Shown here: one piece after another, positions 43,845-53,675 of the stretch
Numbering within the stretch: the stretch's first letter is position 1
How the letters are laid out: each line of letters starts with the position of its first letter
Notes under the pieces: generated by a model
What the model was told of the DNA's origin: nothing
Seen by the model: the letters and a program-made list of their open reading frames with translations, nothing else
Database searches by the model: none
Program-made: the position numbers and the translations under genes
Source: Dugong dugon
Taxonomy: Eukaryota > Chordata > Mammalia > Sirenia > Dugongidae
Length of the DNA stretch: 64,000 nucleotides
Assembly: GCA_030035585.1 (NCBI GenBank)
Contig: CM057465.1
Location: forward strand, 1,029,501-1,093,500
Direction: 5' to 3'

Positions 43845-44600
43845 TTCTCTGATGGGTGGGAGAGAGGAAAGGAAGGAAGGTGAGAGAGAGATATGAAACT
43901 GAAAAAAAAAAAAAAAAGAGAGAGAGAAAGGCACACATGGCCAGGTGGTCAGGAGAAGGGAAAGGAAGGAAGGCAGAGAGAGAGAGATGAAAAGCTGAGG
44001 AAAAAAAATGCCAGGTGGTCATTAGGAAGGAACAGAAGAAAGGTAGACAGAGATAAGAAACCAAGAAAAAAAGAATGAGAGGAAAAACAAAAAGAAAAAA
44101 ACAAAAAAATGCCCTGAGGGAACCCACCAGAAGCAGTTCCCCAGACAAGCGGAGCTGCACAGCCCATCAAGAAGGAGCGGAGATGGCAGGTGGTGCTGGG
44201 TGTTCAGGATAACGGTACTGAAGGAAGGTAGAGAGAGACAAGAAACTGAGAAAAGAGAAAAAGAAAGAAAGAAAGAAAAAATGCCCTGAGGGCACCCACT
44301 GGTGTGGTGGCGTAGACCAGGGAAGTGACTCCCCAGCTGGGCGGTGATGCACAGCCTGTCAAGAAGGAATGGAGTTGGCACACAGTGCCAAGTGTTCATG
44401 AGAAAGGAAGGAAGATGTGTGAGAGAGGGAAGAAACCAAAAGAAACCAAAAACACAAGAGCAACAAAAAATGGTGCTAAAGGTGCTGGCCTGTGTGGGTG
44501 GGGCCAATCCAAGTGGCAAGGAAAACGGCAGAGGCCAAGCAGGGGGAAAAAGGGTGGAGGTGTGGGAAAGCATGTATAGATGGTTACCAGGTGTTGTGTC
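43845..44600 (-). repeat. Tandem array in the L1 5' region
   Basis: Units are purine-rich on the + strand. Two clear units start at 'tgccctgaggg' (44110 and 44282, 172 bp apart), and a third, more diverged one starts at about 44471. Each has 'agcacagccc/agcctgtcaagaagga', then 'gtgttcatgagaaaggaagg' and a run of A-rich 'gaaagaaagaaag'. Shorter units of about 80 bp with 'ccaggtggtca' lie at 43940 and 44010. On the sense strand of the L1 the array is pyrimidine-rich and open in one frame for 230 codons (44022-44714, starting GTG). Confidence 0.82.
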
Positions 44601-44910
44601 CCCTTCAGAGAGCTCCATGAAGCTACCTTCTTGTGCTCCCTGTCTGCTGTTCTTGGTGACTAAGGCATCTGAGATGGTGAATCTGTGCCTCGTTAGCTGA
44701 TAGGGGACCTCCACTCTGTAGCTCTCATTGTTTTCTGTTCTCTGTCAGTTTCTTATTCCATTTGGTGCTTGGATGAATTCTTTATCCCTTCATTTGATGC
44801 CTAGGGTTCCAAGATTGACATTTATATCTGTTTTACTTAGTTTTTTGGGTCTTTGCTGTGGAAGGACAGTGTGGTGCCTCTGTCTATAGTGCTGTGTTGT
44901 CTCCACCTCC
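44601..44910 (-). other. L1 5' end
   Basis: Between the array and the right target duplication is ~310 bp of non-repeated sequence ('ctcgttagctgataggggac', 'ttgatgcctagggttccaag', 'tgctgtgttgtctccacctc'). By position it is the L1 5' UTR start and should contain the promoter. I cannot point to a specific site such as YY1. Confidence 0.7.
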
Positions 44911-44927
44911 CTCCAGGCCTTTCTTCT

Positions 44928-45003
44928 GAGGTGCCTCTGAGTGGACTCAAACCACCAACTTTTCAGCATATGTGTTAATCCTTTGTGCCACCCAGGGACT
45001 CCA
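44928..45003 (-). mobile_element. AfroSINE (long form), right half
   Basis: 'gaggtgcctctgagtggact' then 'caaaccaccaacttttcagc' and 'tttgtgccacccagggactc' completes the AfroSINE whose other half ends at 38109. The B-box complement is 'tcaaaccacca'. Confidence 0.92.
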
Positions 45004-45011
45004 TTATATTG

Positions 45012-45312
45012 AAGTGTCCCTGGGAATACTGAGGTAGAATGCATGGTCGTAGCTCTAAAGTACTTCCATGCAACTAGGAATTTGAATCTAAAATAATAAA
45101 ATAAAATAGTTAAGAATACTTTGAAAAAGATTAGTGGGAAAAGACTTAGCCTATCCAAATCAAAACACGATACAGAGACTGCTCAATACAATGAATTATG
45201 TTTATTCTTAACTATTTTATTTTATATTTTCAGATTCCAGTTCCTTCACACATGGAAGTACTTTAAAACTAAGACTATGCAGTCCATCTCACTGCCCCCA
45301 GAATGTCACCTG
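45012..45312. repeat. ~300-bp imperfect palindrome
   Basis: The left arm (about 45012-45120) and right arm (about 45202-45312) are imperfect reverse complements. 'taaagtacttccatg' on the left pairs with 'catggaagtactttaa' on the right, and 'aaaataaaatagttaagaat' pairs with 'attcttaactattttatttt'. About 80 bp separate the arms. It could be a foldback MITE or an inverted duplication. No transposase is present. Confidence 0.85.
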
Positions 45313-46121
45313 TAGAGCAAAGGTGGGAGAATTCCCTTCTGAATCCCTCAGGTGCCTTGGGGTCTCTGAGGACCAGGACCCCTTCAGTGAAGTGGATGGT
45401 CTAGTTTTGCTTTAAAGCCAGTCAGCAGGGGAAAGTCTATTTGCATTTGGGTTTTGTTTGATTGATCCTTGAGCAGAAGTTATGGAGTCCACTCCCCATC
45501 TTATCGTCTAAGACAACCCTATATTCTCATCCTGGGATCAGTTGTACCTGGAGTGGCATCCTCTTAACCCTGAGAGCCCTATGCTCTTGACTGAGTAAAG
45601 GTCAAATAATCGGATGCCTGGATGGACAGCTCATTCATCAGGCAGTGACAACACGCCCAGCCTGATCGTCAGCCCTGGATGGGAGGTCCCCACAGGGAAA
45701 GGTTAATGGATGCATAGAGCTGGCTTTATCTCAGTGAGGATGTAATGATGTCTTGAATAGACATTTCCATTTTTATTCAGTTTAGTGATGGGTATTTGTG
45801 ATTTTCAGTTCTAATAACTCCATTTAAGATATTAGCCTGAGAAACAACATTAGCTTGGGCCAAGCCTGGCTTTTGCAAGAACTTTCCCCCCTGACTCTCT
45901 GTAGACTACAAAAAGTGTCCCTGATGGAAACAGAGATGATAAATTAATAGATTACAGCCCTGTTCCAATCAACCCAGACAAACCATGTACATTTCAGTTA
46001 GCTCCAGTCTTCACGTGAGGAGGCCATCTTGGGCTTTCTTCCTGGATGGGCCGTCCTTGGCTGCACCTGGGGTGAAAGTCAACTTAATCCTGCCCGGTTA
46101 AATCCTCAAGCCTGTTTCCAG
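45313..46121. other. No gene seen; unassigned DNA
   Basis: Moderate composition with no repeat or coding signal that I can support. Confidence 0.5.
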
Positions 46122-46166
46122 GCAGTGGTTGAGTGGTAGAATTCTCACCTTCCATGCCGGAGACAA

Positions 46167-46678
46167 AAATCCTCACAACTGGACCAATAAGCAACATCAT
46201 GATAAATGGAGAAAAGATTGAAGTTGTCAAGGATTTCATTTTACTTGGATCCACAATCAACACTCATGAAAGCACCAGTCAAGAAATCAAAAGATACATT
46301 GCTTTAGGAAAATCTGCTGCAAAAGACCTCTTTAAAGTGTTAAAAAGCAAAGATATCACCTTGAAGACTAAGGTGCACCTGACCCAATCCATGATGTTTT
46401 CAATCGCCTCATATGCATGTGAAAGCTGGACGATGAATAAGGAAGACCGAAGAAGGATTGACGCCTTTGAATCGCAGTGTTGGCGAAGACTATTGAATAT
46501 AGCATGGACTGCTGAAAGAATGAATAAATCTGTCTTGGAAGAAGTACAATCAGAATGTTCCTTAGAAGCAAGGATGGCAAGACTACATCTCACATACTTT
46601 GGACATGTTATCAGGAGGGATCAGTCCCTGGAGAAGGACATCATGCTTGGTAAAGTAGTGGGTCAGCAAAAAAGATGA
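46167..46678 (+). pseudogene. RTE polyprotein C-terminal fragment
   Basis: About 170 codons stay open, from 'KILTTGPISNIMINGEKIEV' through 'SYACESWTMNKEDRRRID' to 'LTYFGHVIRRDQSLEKDIML'. This is the region after the reverse transcriptase in RTE elements. A TGA near 46676 interrupts the frame, and related sequence continues beyond it ('gagatggattgacacagtgg'). The start is a truncation point and not a true start. Confidence 0.85.
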
Positions 46679-46837
46679 AGACTCTCAACGAGATGGATTG
46701 ACACAGTGGCTGCAACAATGGGTTCAAGCATAATAGCGATTGTGAGGATGGCACAGGACCAGGCAGTGTTCTGTTCTGTTGTACGTAGGGTACCTATGAG
46801 TTGGAACTGACTTGGCAGCACCTAACAACAACAACAA
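46167..46837 (+). mobile_element. 5'-truncated RTE with 14-bp duplication
   Basis: A 671-bp RTE 3' part with the tail 'cacctaacaacaacaacaa'. A 14-bp duplication with one mismatch, catgccggagacaa (46153-46166) and catgccagagacaa (46838-46851), flanks it. Its low divergence from the other RTE copies and its near-open frame suggest that it is among the younger RTE insertions here. Confidence 0.93.
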
Positions 46838-47148
46838 CATGCCAGAGACAAGGTTCCATTTCTGGCTGGTGCACCTCAAGCACAGCCACCACCTGTCTGT
46901 CAGTGGAGGCTTATGTGTTGCTCTGACTAAACAGGTTCCAGTGGAGCTTCCAGACAAAGAGGGACTAGGAGGAAAGGCTTGGTGATCTGTTTCTGAAAAT
47001 TGGCCAGTGAAACCCTATGGGTCACAATGGTCCGATCCTCAACCAATCCTGTGGATGGTCAGGACTGGGCAGCATTTTGTTTCATTGTTCATGGGGTTGC
47101 CATGAGTTGGGCTGACTAGATGGCAGCTCACAGCATCAACAACAACAG

Positions 47149-49375
47149 CCTCTTGCTTCTCCCGTGTATCCACAGCACAAGAACTGATGTCCTAGGCCGT
47201 GGATCTGCCATGTTGTTGGTGGGGCAGCCTGGGCTGGAGACAGCCACCCTGCCTGTTGAGCTGATGAAGATGAGGCAGTTCCTGGGGACTGGAGGGGCCA
47301 TGGCCAAGGGCTCAGCTCCTTTCTAAAGTGAGTGCTAGAGATGTCAAATGTCATCGCACCCAAGGGTGTGGAGTGGGGAGTCCACAGGCTGGTTGGTCAG
47401 TGTGTTGGGGCCGTGTCTGCCCCTAGTCGGCGTACAGGGCTGGGTCTGCCCCCCTGTGTGGAGACTGAACACTCGTTGGTTGGGCAGAAGCCCCTCTCTC
47501 ACACATGGGAGGTTGGGGGGCTGTGGACACCTGGCTCTTGGCAACACCCCTCCCCCCATCCTGGGCTCCTCAGAGTCCAGGATCAGGGGACTGAGCCAGT
47601 TTCTAACAGCCTTGATGGGGTCTTGTCAGGACTGAGTTTCGTACCTCTAGCCTGGGCCTCTGCAGTTCTGGCGAAGACCAGGGTGGGGGCCTCAGGGTGT
47701 AGGTTCTTCTCTGGGGCCTCAGTTTCCCCACCTGCAGAATGGACCTGCTACAAACACGTGTCCGCTCCTAGCACAGTGGGTCTTCCAGTCTCCAAGAGGA
47801 CATTAGAGTCCAAGCAGGAGTCCTCCTCAGACCTGAGCCCGAGAAACAACGAGATGAAGGGGCTCCGGAAGGTTGCAGGGCTGGAAGAAGATGTTTTCAC
47901 CCCGGGCAGAGGCATCCATGGCACCCTTTAATATAATAGCCCCAGAAAACATATACTTATTTGTTTACTTAATTTCAGCTAACAAACTGAAGAAAATAAT
48001 GTGATAAAAATGCACGTATGTATGCTTGTCAGTGCATGCTGCCTGTCTGGCGTGGTGTCCAGGGACCTCCTGCGTCTGCCCCAGTTGCTTTTAGCACCCC
48101 CATGGCGCTCACTTAGGATGCAGCCCTGTAGGCTGCCTGGAGCCATCAGAGCACAGTGGTGAGCTGCTCTCGCAAGATTAAAACAGTAATGAGCTTGTTA
48201 AACACCAGAGTATCTTCTACAGTGGGGCTTCCCGCCCCCACTTATGCCGGGCACATAGAGTGCGGATGGCTGTATACACTCGTGCTAGCTGCCTGATATT
48301 TAGTTTTAGCCAAATTAATTTTTGACACAGACTGAATTGGGCACCCCACAAAGCTCAGTGCCCTATGGCCGCCTGTACAGCCAGTATTGACACCATGATG
48401 CCTCTGACCACACGTTCAGCAAGGAGTGTCCACTAGAACCAAGCACCTGCAGGTCCTTACGTCCTGGCCAGTGGGTGCCAGCTGAGCAATGCCGCCTGAC
48501 TCCAGGGAGCAGTTGACCCTGGAGAACTGGCTCCTCCAGGGCCAAACCTGGGAGGCCGGGCGTCTGCTGCGGGTGCCCCGTCCCTGCCATACACTCTCCT
48601 GCGGCCGGGAATAAAATGAAATGCTTTCCATCTCTCCATTTTTCTTTTTAAGGAAGTCTAGATTAATTGCTAGTTTACTAGTTTTATTGGATATTGGATA
48701 AATACCAAACAGATGTTAGCAGCATGTGGAAGCAAACAGCTCTAGCAGAGAAAATGAATTTATTTCTCATTATCACAAAATCCAGGCTTTGAATGTACCC
48801 CAAGAAGAGGAACCCAGGATGCCTGGTGCCTTGAAATGCCTTCGGGACTGAGCGTGGCCGTGCCCTGAAACTCAGTGCGGAGGCGGACATCCCCTTCTGT
48901 GTTTCTTCTCTCCTCCCAGGTGAAGGGCTCATTCTGACCTCCATTTGTGGGGCTCATTTCCTCCTTGATTCTTCTCCGGGGGGGCGAGACAGGGAAGGTC
49001 ATGAGGGTGGGCCCAGGTTGCAGGGCCTACGGTGCCCAGGGGCTCTGACCCACAGCCTGGGTGCTCCTGGATTCTCCACGCAGTGAGGGGCCTTCAGCAG
49101 AGATCCAGGGTAAGGGCAAGAAGGGAGGGGTCCAGACCCAAGTTTGCTGATGGGAAAAGGTTCGAGAGACGGAAGGAACAAAGGGGCCCTGGCCAGACCA
49201 GAAGTGAAACGAGAACTCTGACCACACCTGCCACCTCCAGCCCAGAAAGCCAAACATCAATCCCTGTAACAACAGCTCAGGATGGCCTGGACTCGATTAA
49301 TAACTGGCAGCTTCCTTAATTGTCCCTGCTTCCAACTCAGCACCAAGCAGAGAAGCCAAATATGCTTGCCCTGAC
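47149..49375. other. No gene seen; GC-rich unique DNA
   Basis: A 199-codon plus-strand frame (47332-47931) and shorter frames on both strands are present. Around 47700-47745, 'ggggcctcagtttccccacc' and 'tgcagaatgg' suggest a MIR remnant within that frame, which argues against it being a gene. The rest is unassigned. Confidence 0.5.
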
Positions 49376-49565
49376 AGAGAATGAATAAACCAGTCTTAGA
49401 ACAAATACAACGAGAATGTTCCTTAGAAGTGAGGATGGTGAAACTTCTGGAAAGACCAATCACTAGAGTCGGATGTCGTGGTTGATCAGGTGGAGGATCA
49501 GTGAAAGTGAGAGGCACCTCAGTGAGACGGATTGACACCAAAGCCACAACAATGGACTAACCACA
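49376..49565 (+). mobile_element. Diverged RTE fragment
   Basis: 'gaacaaatacaacgagaatg', 'ttccttagaagtgaggatgg' and 'gagacggattgacaccaaag' follow the RTE 3' region in order, with deletions. It is an older copy. Confidence 0.75.
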
Positions 49566-50013
49566 CCAACGCGGTTGTTGGTGCCTCCTGAGGGATGCAG
49601 ATCCAAGTTTTGCACATAAATACGTTTTGGAGGAGTGAAAGGAGAGTCGTTCGTTCTTTGATCAACTCATCAAACAATGTCCCCAATCCTCTCTTCTTGC
49701 TCTGGAGAGAAGCCAGCCCTGCACGCAAACGTTCATTTCTCAGCAAGCTGTTCCCATTGTTCCCACTCAGGGGGGCTGCTGCAGAGGACCAGGCCCACGT
49801 ATTTGCACCGACCTGGCATCTCGGGGTGACTGAGGCTCTCCCAGGAAGCTGGGAGAGAGCTCAGGTCACCCCAGGAGGCTTCTGGGGAGGAGTCTGGAGG
49901 TTCGTGCAGATTCAATGCCACCTTTTTGGCAGGCAGCGCTTGAGAACAGCAGGAGGGATTGGTGAAGGGCATTCATCACCTCCAATTAGTGTCAGATCTC
50001 ATTAGCCAGCTTT
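49566..50013. other. No gene seen; unassigned DNA
   Basis: Short GC-rich stretch with a 136-codon frame that has no domain. Confidence 0.5.
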
Positions 50014-50255
50014 GACGTGCAGGCCCTTGTGGTGTTTCTGTTACAGCAGCTTCAGGAAGCTAAGACCACCCACGTGTGATGATTCTGTTATGGTGGCTCC
50101 AGGAAGCTAAGACCACCCATGTGTGATGATTGTTATGGTGGCTCCAGGAAACTAAGACCACCCACGGGTGGTTCTTCTGTTATGGCTGCACCAGGAAGCT
50201 AAGACCACCCAAGTGTGATGATTCTGTTATGGCCACTCCAGGAAGCTAAGACAGC
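50014..50255 (+). repeat. 47-bp tandem array derived from an LTR 3' end
   Basis: Five copies of a unit such as 'gtgtgatgattctgttatgg' then 'tggctccaggaagctaagac' are present. 'taagac' marks positions 50061, 50108, 50153, 50200 and 50247, so periods are 47, 45, 47 and 47 bp. The unit is the last ~47 bp of the MaLR-type LTRs in this window (cttgtggtatttctgttaca, then agcagcactagataactaagac). Confidence 0.9.
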
Positions 50256-51015
50256 ATCTTTCCTTCATCAGCCTCCTTCCCCATCACCTGGGAAAGGGCT
50301 TCCTTTGCTTTAGTTTTCTTCTGGTACCAAAGAGTCACACACACCGTGGCATTTTCTTGGTCGATATGCTTGGATTGAAAATGTCTGGGGTGAATAGATG
50401 GGAATTTGGTACATAGTCAATAAAGCGTTTTGAGTGGGGTGGGGGGAGGCTGTACAAGAAATGATGGACCTGTGATTAGAAAATAAAAATAAAGTTACAG
50501 CTCTCCGGCTCATGCCATTCTAGAAAAACTATATACTGAAGAGCCAACCATCACAACAATCTATAATTCTATTAGAAGAAAGAAGGGAATGTTTGTATAA
50601 TGCTGAACTTAAGAGGACTTCGTAAGAAAAACACAATACCTAGAACCCATAATGGGAAAAAAGTAACTGATTAGAATATATAAGACATAAAACAGGCAAA
50701 CACAAAGAGTCTGCTTGGCTAAAGGCATCCTAACAAAAGTGAAAAGAAACAGAGTGGGAAGTATATTTACAAAATATACGATAAAAAGGTTAACTGCCAC
50801 AGTTTATTAAAAAAACTGACTAAGTGATAAAGTGATAATAGCAATCACAGCAATCATAGTAACTCAATAGAAATGTGAGCAGAGGTAGGAATAGACAAAT
50901 CACAGAAAAAATAAAGATGGTGAAAAACATTTGAAACGATGCTCAAACATACTGATATTCAAGGAAATGTAAATTAAAAATGGGGTTTGTTTGGTCATCA
51001 GACTGTCTAAAAATG
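50256..51015. other. No gene seen; AT-rich unassigned DNA
   Basis: A-rich on the + strand in its second half, with short frames only. Confidence 0.5.
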
Positions 51016-51523
51016 CTGTTGTTACTGGTGTCATGAGTTGGCTCGAGTCATCAGCGACCCTATGCACAACAGAACAAAACACTGTCCAGTCCTGTGCCAT
51101 TCTCTCAGTCATTGCTATGTTTGAGCCCAATGTTGCGGCTGCTGTGTCAATCCATCTCCTTGAGGGCCTTCCTCTTTTTTTGCTGACCCTCCACTTTACC
51201 AAGCATGATGTTCTTCTCAGGGACTGTCCCCTCCTGATAACCTGTAAAAAGTTCGTGAGATGAAGTCTTGCCATCATCTCTTCTAAGGAACATTCTTGCT
51301 GTACTTCTTCCAAGACAGATTTGCTCATTCTTCTGGCAGTCCATGGTATATTCAATATTCTTTGCCAACACCATAATTCAAATGCATTAATTCTTCTTTG
51401 GCCTTCCTTATTCATTTTCCAGCTTTCCCATGCCTATGAGGAGATTGATAATATCATAGCTTGGGTTAGGTGCAACTTAGTCCTCAAAGTTATTTCTTTG
51501 TTTTTTTTTTTTTTTTTTAACAC
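51016..51523 (-). mobile_element. 5'-truncated RTE
   Basis: The RTE 3' end lies at the left ('ggctcgagtcatcagcgacc', 'gttgcggctgctgtgtcaat'). It ends at the right with 'gtcctcaaagttatttcttt', an expanded T run of about 18 and 'aacactt'. It is followed directly by the 3' end of a second RTE in the same orientation. An open frame of 171 codons on the minus strand (50900-51415) is a remnant of the RTE C terminus. Confidence 0.88.
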
Positions 51524-53675
51524 TTTGTTGTTAGGTGCCGTAGAGTCGGTTCGGACCCATCGACCCTATATACAACAGAAGGAAACCCTGCCTGGTCCTG
51601 TGTCATCCTCACAATCCTTGTTATGATTGAGCCCATTGCTGCAGCCACTGTGTCAATCCATCTCCTTGTGGACCTTCCTCTTTTTTCACTGACCCTCTAC
51701 TTTACCAAGCATGATATCCTTCTCCAGGTACTGATCCCAAAGTACATGGGAAGCGGTCTCACCATCCTTGCTTCTAAGGAGTATTCTGGTTGTACTTCTT
51801 CCAGTACCGATTTGTTCGTTCTTTTGGCAGGCCACAGTATATTCAATATTCTTGCCAACACCACAATTCTAAGGCATCAATTCTTCTTCAGTCTTCCTTA
51901 TTCATTGTCCAGCTTTTGCATGCATATGAGGTGATTGAAAATACCATGACTTGGGTCAGGTGCACCTTAGTCCTCCAAGTGACATCTTTGCTTTTTAACA
52001 CTTAAAAGAGGTCTTTTGTGGCAGATTTTCCCAATGCAATGTGTCTTTTGATTTCTTGACTGCTGCTTCCATGGGTGTTGACTGTGGATCCAAGTAAAAT
52101 GAAATCCTTGACAACTTCAATCTTTTCTCCATTTATCATGATGTTGCTTATTGGTCCAGTTGTGAGGATTTTTGTTTTCTTTATGTTGAGCTGTAATCCA
52201 TACTGAAGGCTGTGGTCTCCATCAGTATGTGCTTCAAGTCCTCTTCACTTTCAGCAAGCAAGGTTGTGTCATCTGCATAATGGCGGTTGTTAAAGAGTCT
52301 TCCTCCAATCCTGATGCCCCGTTCTTCTTCATATAGTCCAGCTTCTTGGATTATTTGCTCAGCATACAGATTGAATAGGTATGGTGAAAGGATACAACCA
52401 TGATGCACACCTTTCCTGACTTTAAACCATGCAGTATCCCCTTGTTCTGTTCAAATGACTGCCTCTTGATCTATGTACAGGTTCCTCATGAGAACAATTA
52501 AGTGCTCTGGAATTCCCATTCTTTGCAGTGTTATCCACAATTTGTTATGATCCACACAGTTGAATGCCTTTGCATACTCAACAAAACACAGGTAAACATT
52601 TTTCTGGTATTCTCTACTTTCAACCATGAGCCATCTGACATCAGCAAAGGTATCTGTGGTTCCATGTCTTCTTCTGAATCTGGCTTGAAATTCTGGCAGT
52701 TCCCTGAGGATGTATTGCTACAACTGCTTTTAAAAGATCTTCATCAAAATTGTACTTGTGTGTGATATTAATAATATTGTTCGATAATTCCTGCATTCTG
52801 TTGGATTGCTTTTCTTCAGAATGGACACAAATACGGATCTCTTCCAGCTGGTTGACCAGGAAGCTGTCTTCCAAATTTCTTGACATAGATAAGTGAGCAT
52901 TTCCAGTGCTGCATCCGTTTGTTGAAACATCTCAGTTGGTATTCCGTCGATTCCTGGAGGCTTGTTTTTTGCCATTCCCTTCAGTGCAGCTTGGACTTCC
53001 TCATTAGTATGATGGGTTCTTGATCATATTGTTAAACATCATATGGCTGAAATGGTTGAACGTCAACCAATTCTTTTTGGTACACTGACTCTCTGTTTCT
53101 TCCATCTTCTTTTGATGCTTCCTGTGTCTTTCAATTTTTTGTCCATAGAGTCCTTCAATATTGCAACTCGAGGCTTGAATTTTTTCTTCAGTTCTTGCAA
53201 CTTGACAAATGCTGAGCATGTTCTTTCTTTTTGGTTTTCTAACTCCAGGTCTTTGCACATGTCATTATAATACTGCAGTTTTTCTTTTCGAGCCTTTTGA
53301 AATCTTCTGTTCAACTCTTTTACTTCATCATTTCTTCCTTTTGCTTTAGCTACTGTACATTCTAGAGTAACTTTCAGAATGTCTTCTGAAGTCCATTTTG
53401 GTATTTTCTTTCTTTCTTGCCTTTTTAGTGACCTTTTGCTTTCTTTGTGTATGATGTGCTTGATGTCATTCCATAACTTGTTTGGTCTTTGGTCATTGGT
53501 GTTCAATGTGTCAATTCTATTCTTGAGATGGTCTCTAAATTCAGGTGGGATATATTGAAGGTCATATTTTGGCTCTAGTTTATTTTGCTCTGATTTTCTT
53601 CAACTTCAATTTGACCTTGCATATGAGCAATTGATGGTCTGTTCTGCAGTCGGCCCCTGTCCTCGTTCTAAGTGC
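51524..53675 (-). mobile_element. 5'-truncated RTE, 2.15 kb
   Basis: It starts at the left with 'ttgttgttaggtgccgtaga' and ends at the right near 'ctgcagtcggcccctgtcct', a point well inside the endonuclease region. It lacks the 5' end seen in the copy at 28.9 kb. It sits head to tail behind the RTE at 51016. Confidence 0.9.
51530..53510 (-). pseudogene. RTE polyprotein remnant with intact YADD
   Basis: Frames separated by shifts cover a linker ('NKPPGIDGIPTEMFQQ', 52730-52975), then the reverse-transcriptase core ('CILSPYLFNLYAEQIIQEAG' and 'YADDTTLLAESEEDL', 52181-52408). At the 5' side lies 'KHIIHKESKRSLKRQERKKI' (53063-53506). The catalytic YADD is intact here, unlike the copy at 25-28 kb, but frameshifts still inactivate the gene. 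Confidence 0.85.

Larger units (their letters stand above)
38110..44910 (-). mobile_element. Full-length L1 LINE (6.8 kb), inactive
   Basis: The element lies in minus orientation, with the A-rich 3' end at the left (+ strand 'tcttcttttttaaaattgta'). It has a 3' region, ORF2, ORF1 and a 5' region with tandem repeats. A perfect 17-bp duplication, ctccaggcctttcttct (38093-38109 and 44911-44927), flanks it. Removing the element rejoins the host AfroSINE exactly. A full-length copy with its 5' end is unusual, since most L1 insertions are 5'-truncated. All ORFs are broken. Confidence 0.95.
46122..47148 (+). mobile_element. tRNA-Gly-headed SINE split by an RTE
   Basis: The head 'ggcagtggttgagtggtaga' then 'attctcaccttccatgcc' matches the 5' half of tRNA-Gly and is better preserved than the copy at 35915. 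It is interrupted at 46167. From 46838 the SINE resumes with 'gagacaaggttccatttctg' (B-box side), 'cacctcaagcacagccacca', RTE 5'-like 'ggaggcttatgtgttgct', and an RTE-like end 'gctgactagatggcagctca' plus 'caacaacaaca'. Confidence 0.88.

Noticed and set aside
44022-44714. 230-codon Phe/Leu/Ser-rich frame as a membrane protein gene
   Set aside because: It lies within the L1 5' tandem array, starts with GTG and is pyrimidine-driven. It is kept only as an observation about the array.
47332-47931. 199-codon plus-strand frame
   Set aside because: It contains a probable MIR remnant, has no domain, and overlaps frames on the minus strand.
50014-50255. CRISPR-like array of five repeats
   Set aside because: Units are contiguous with no spacers and derive from an LTR end.
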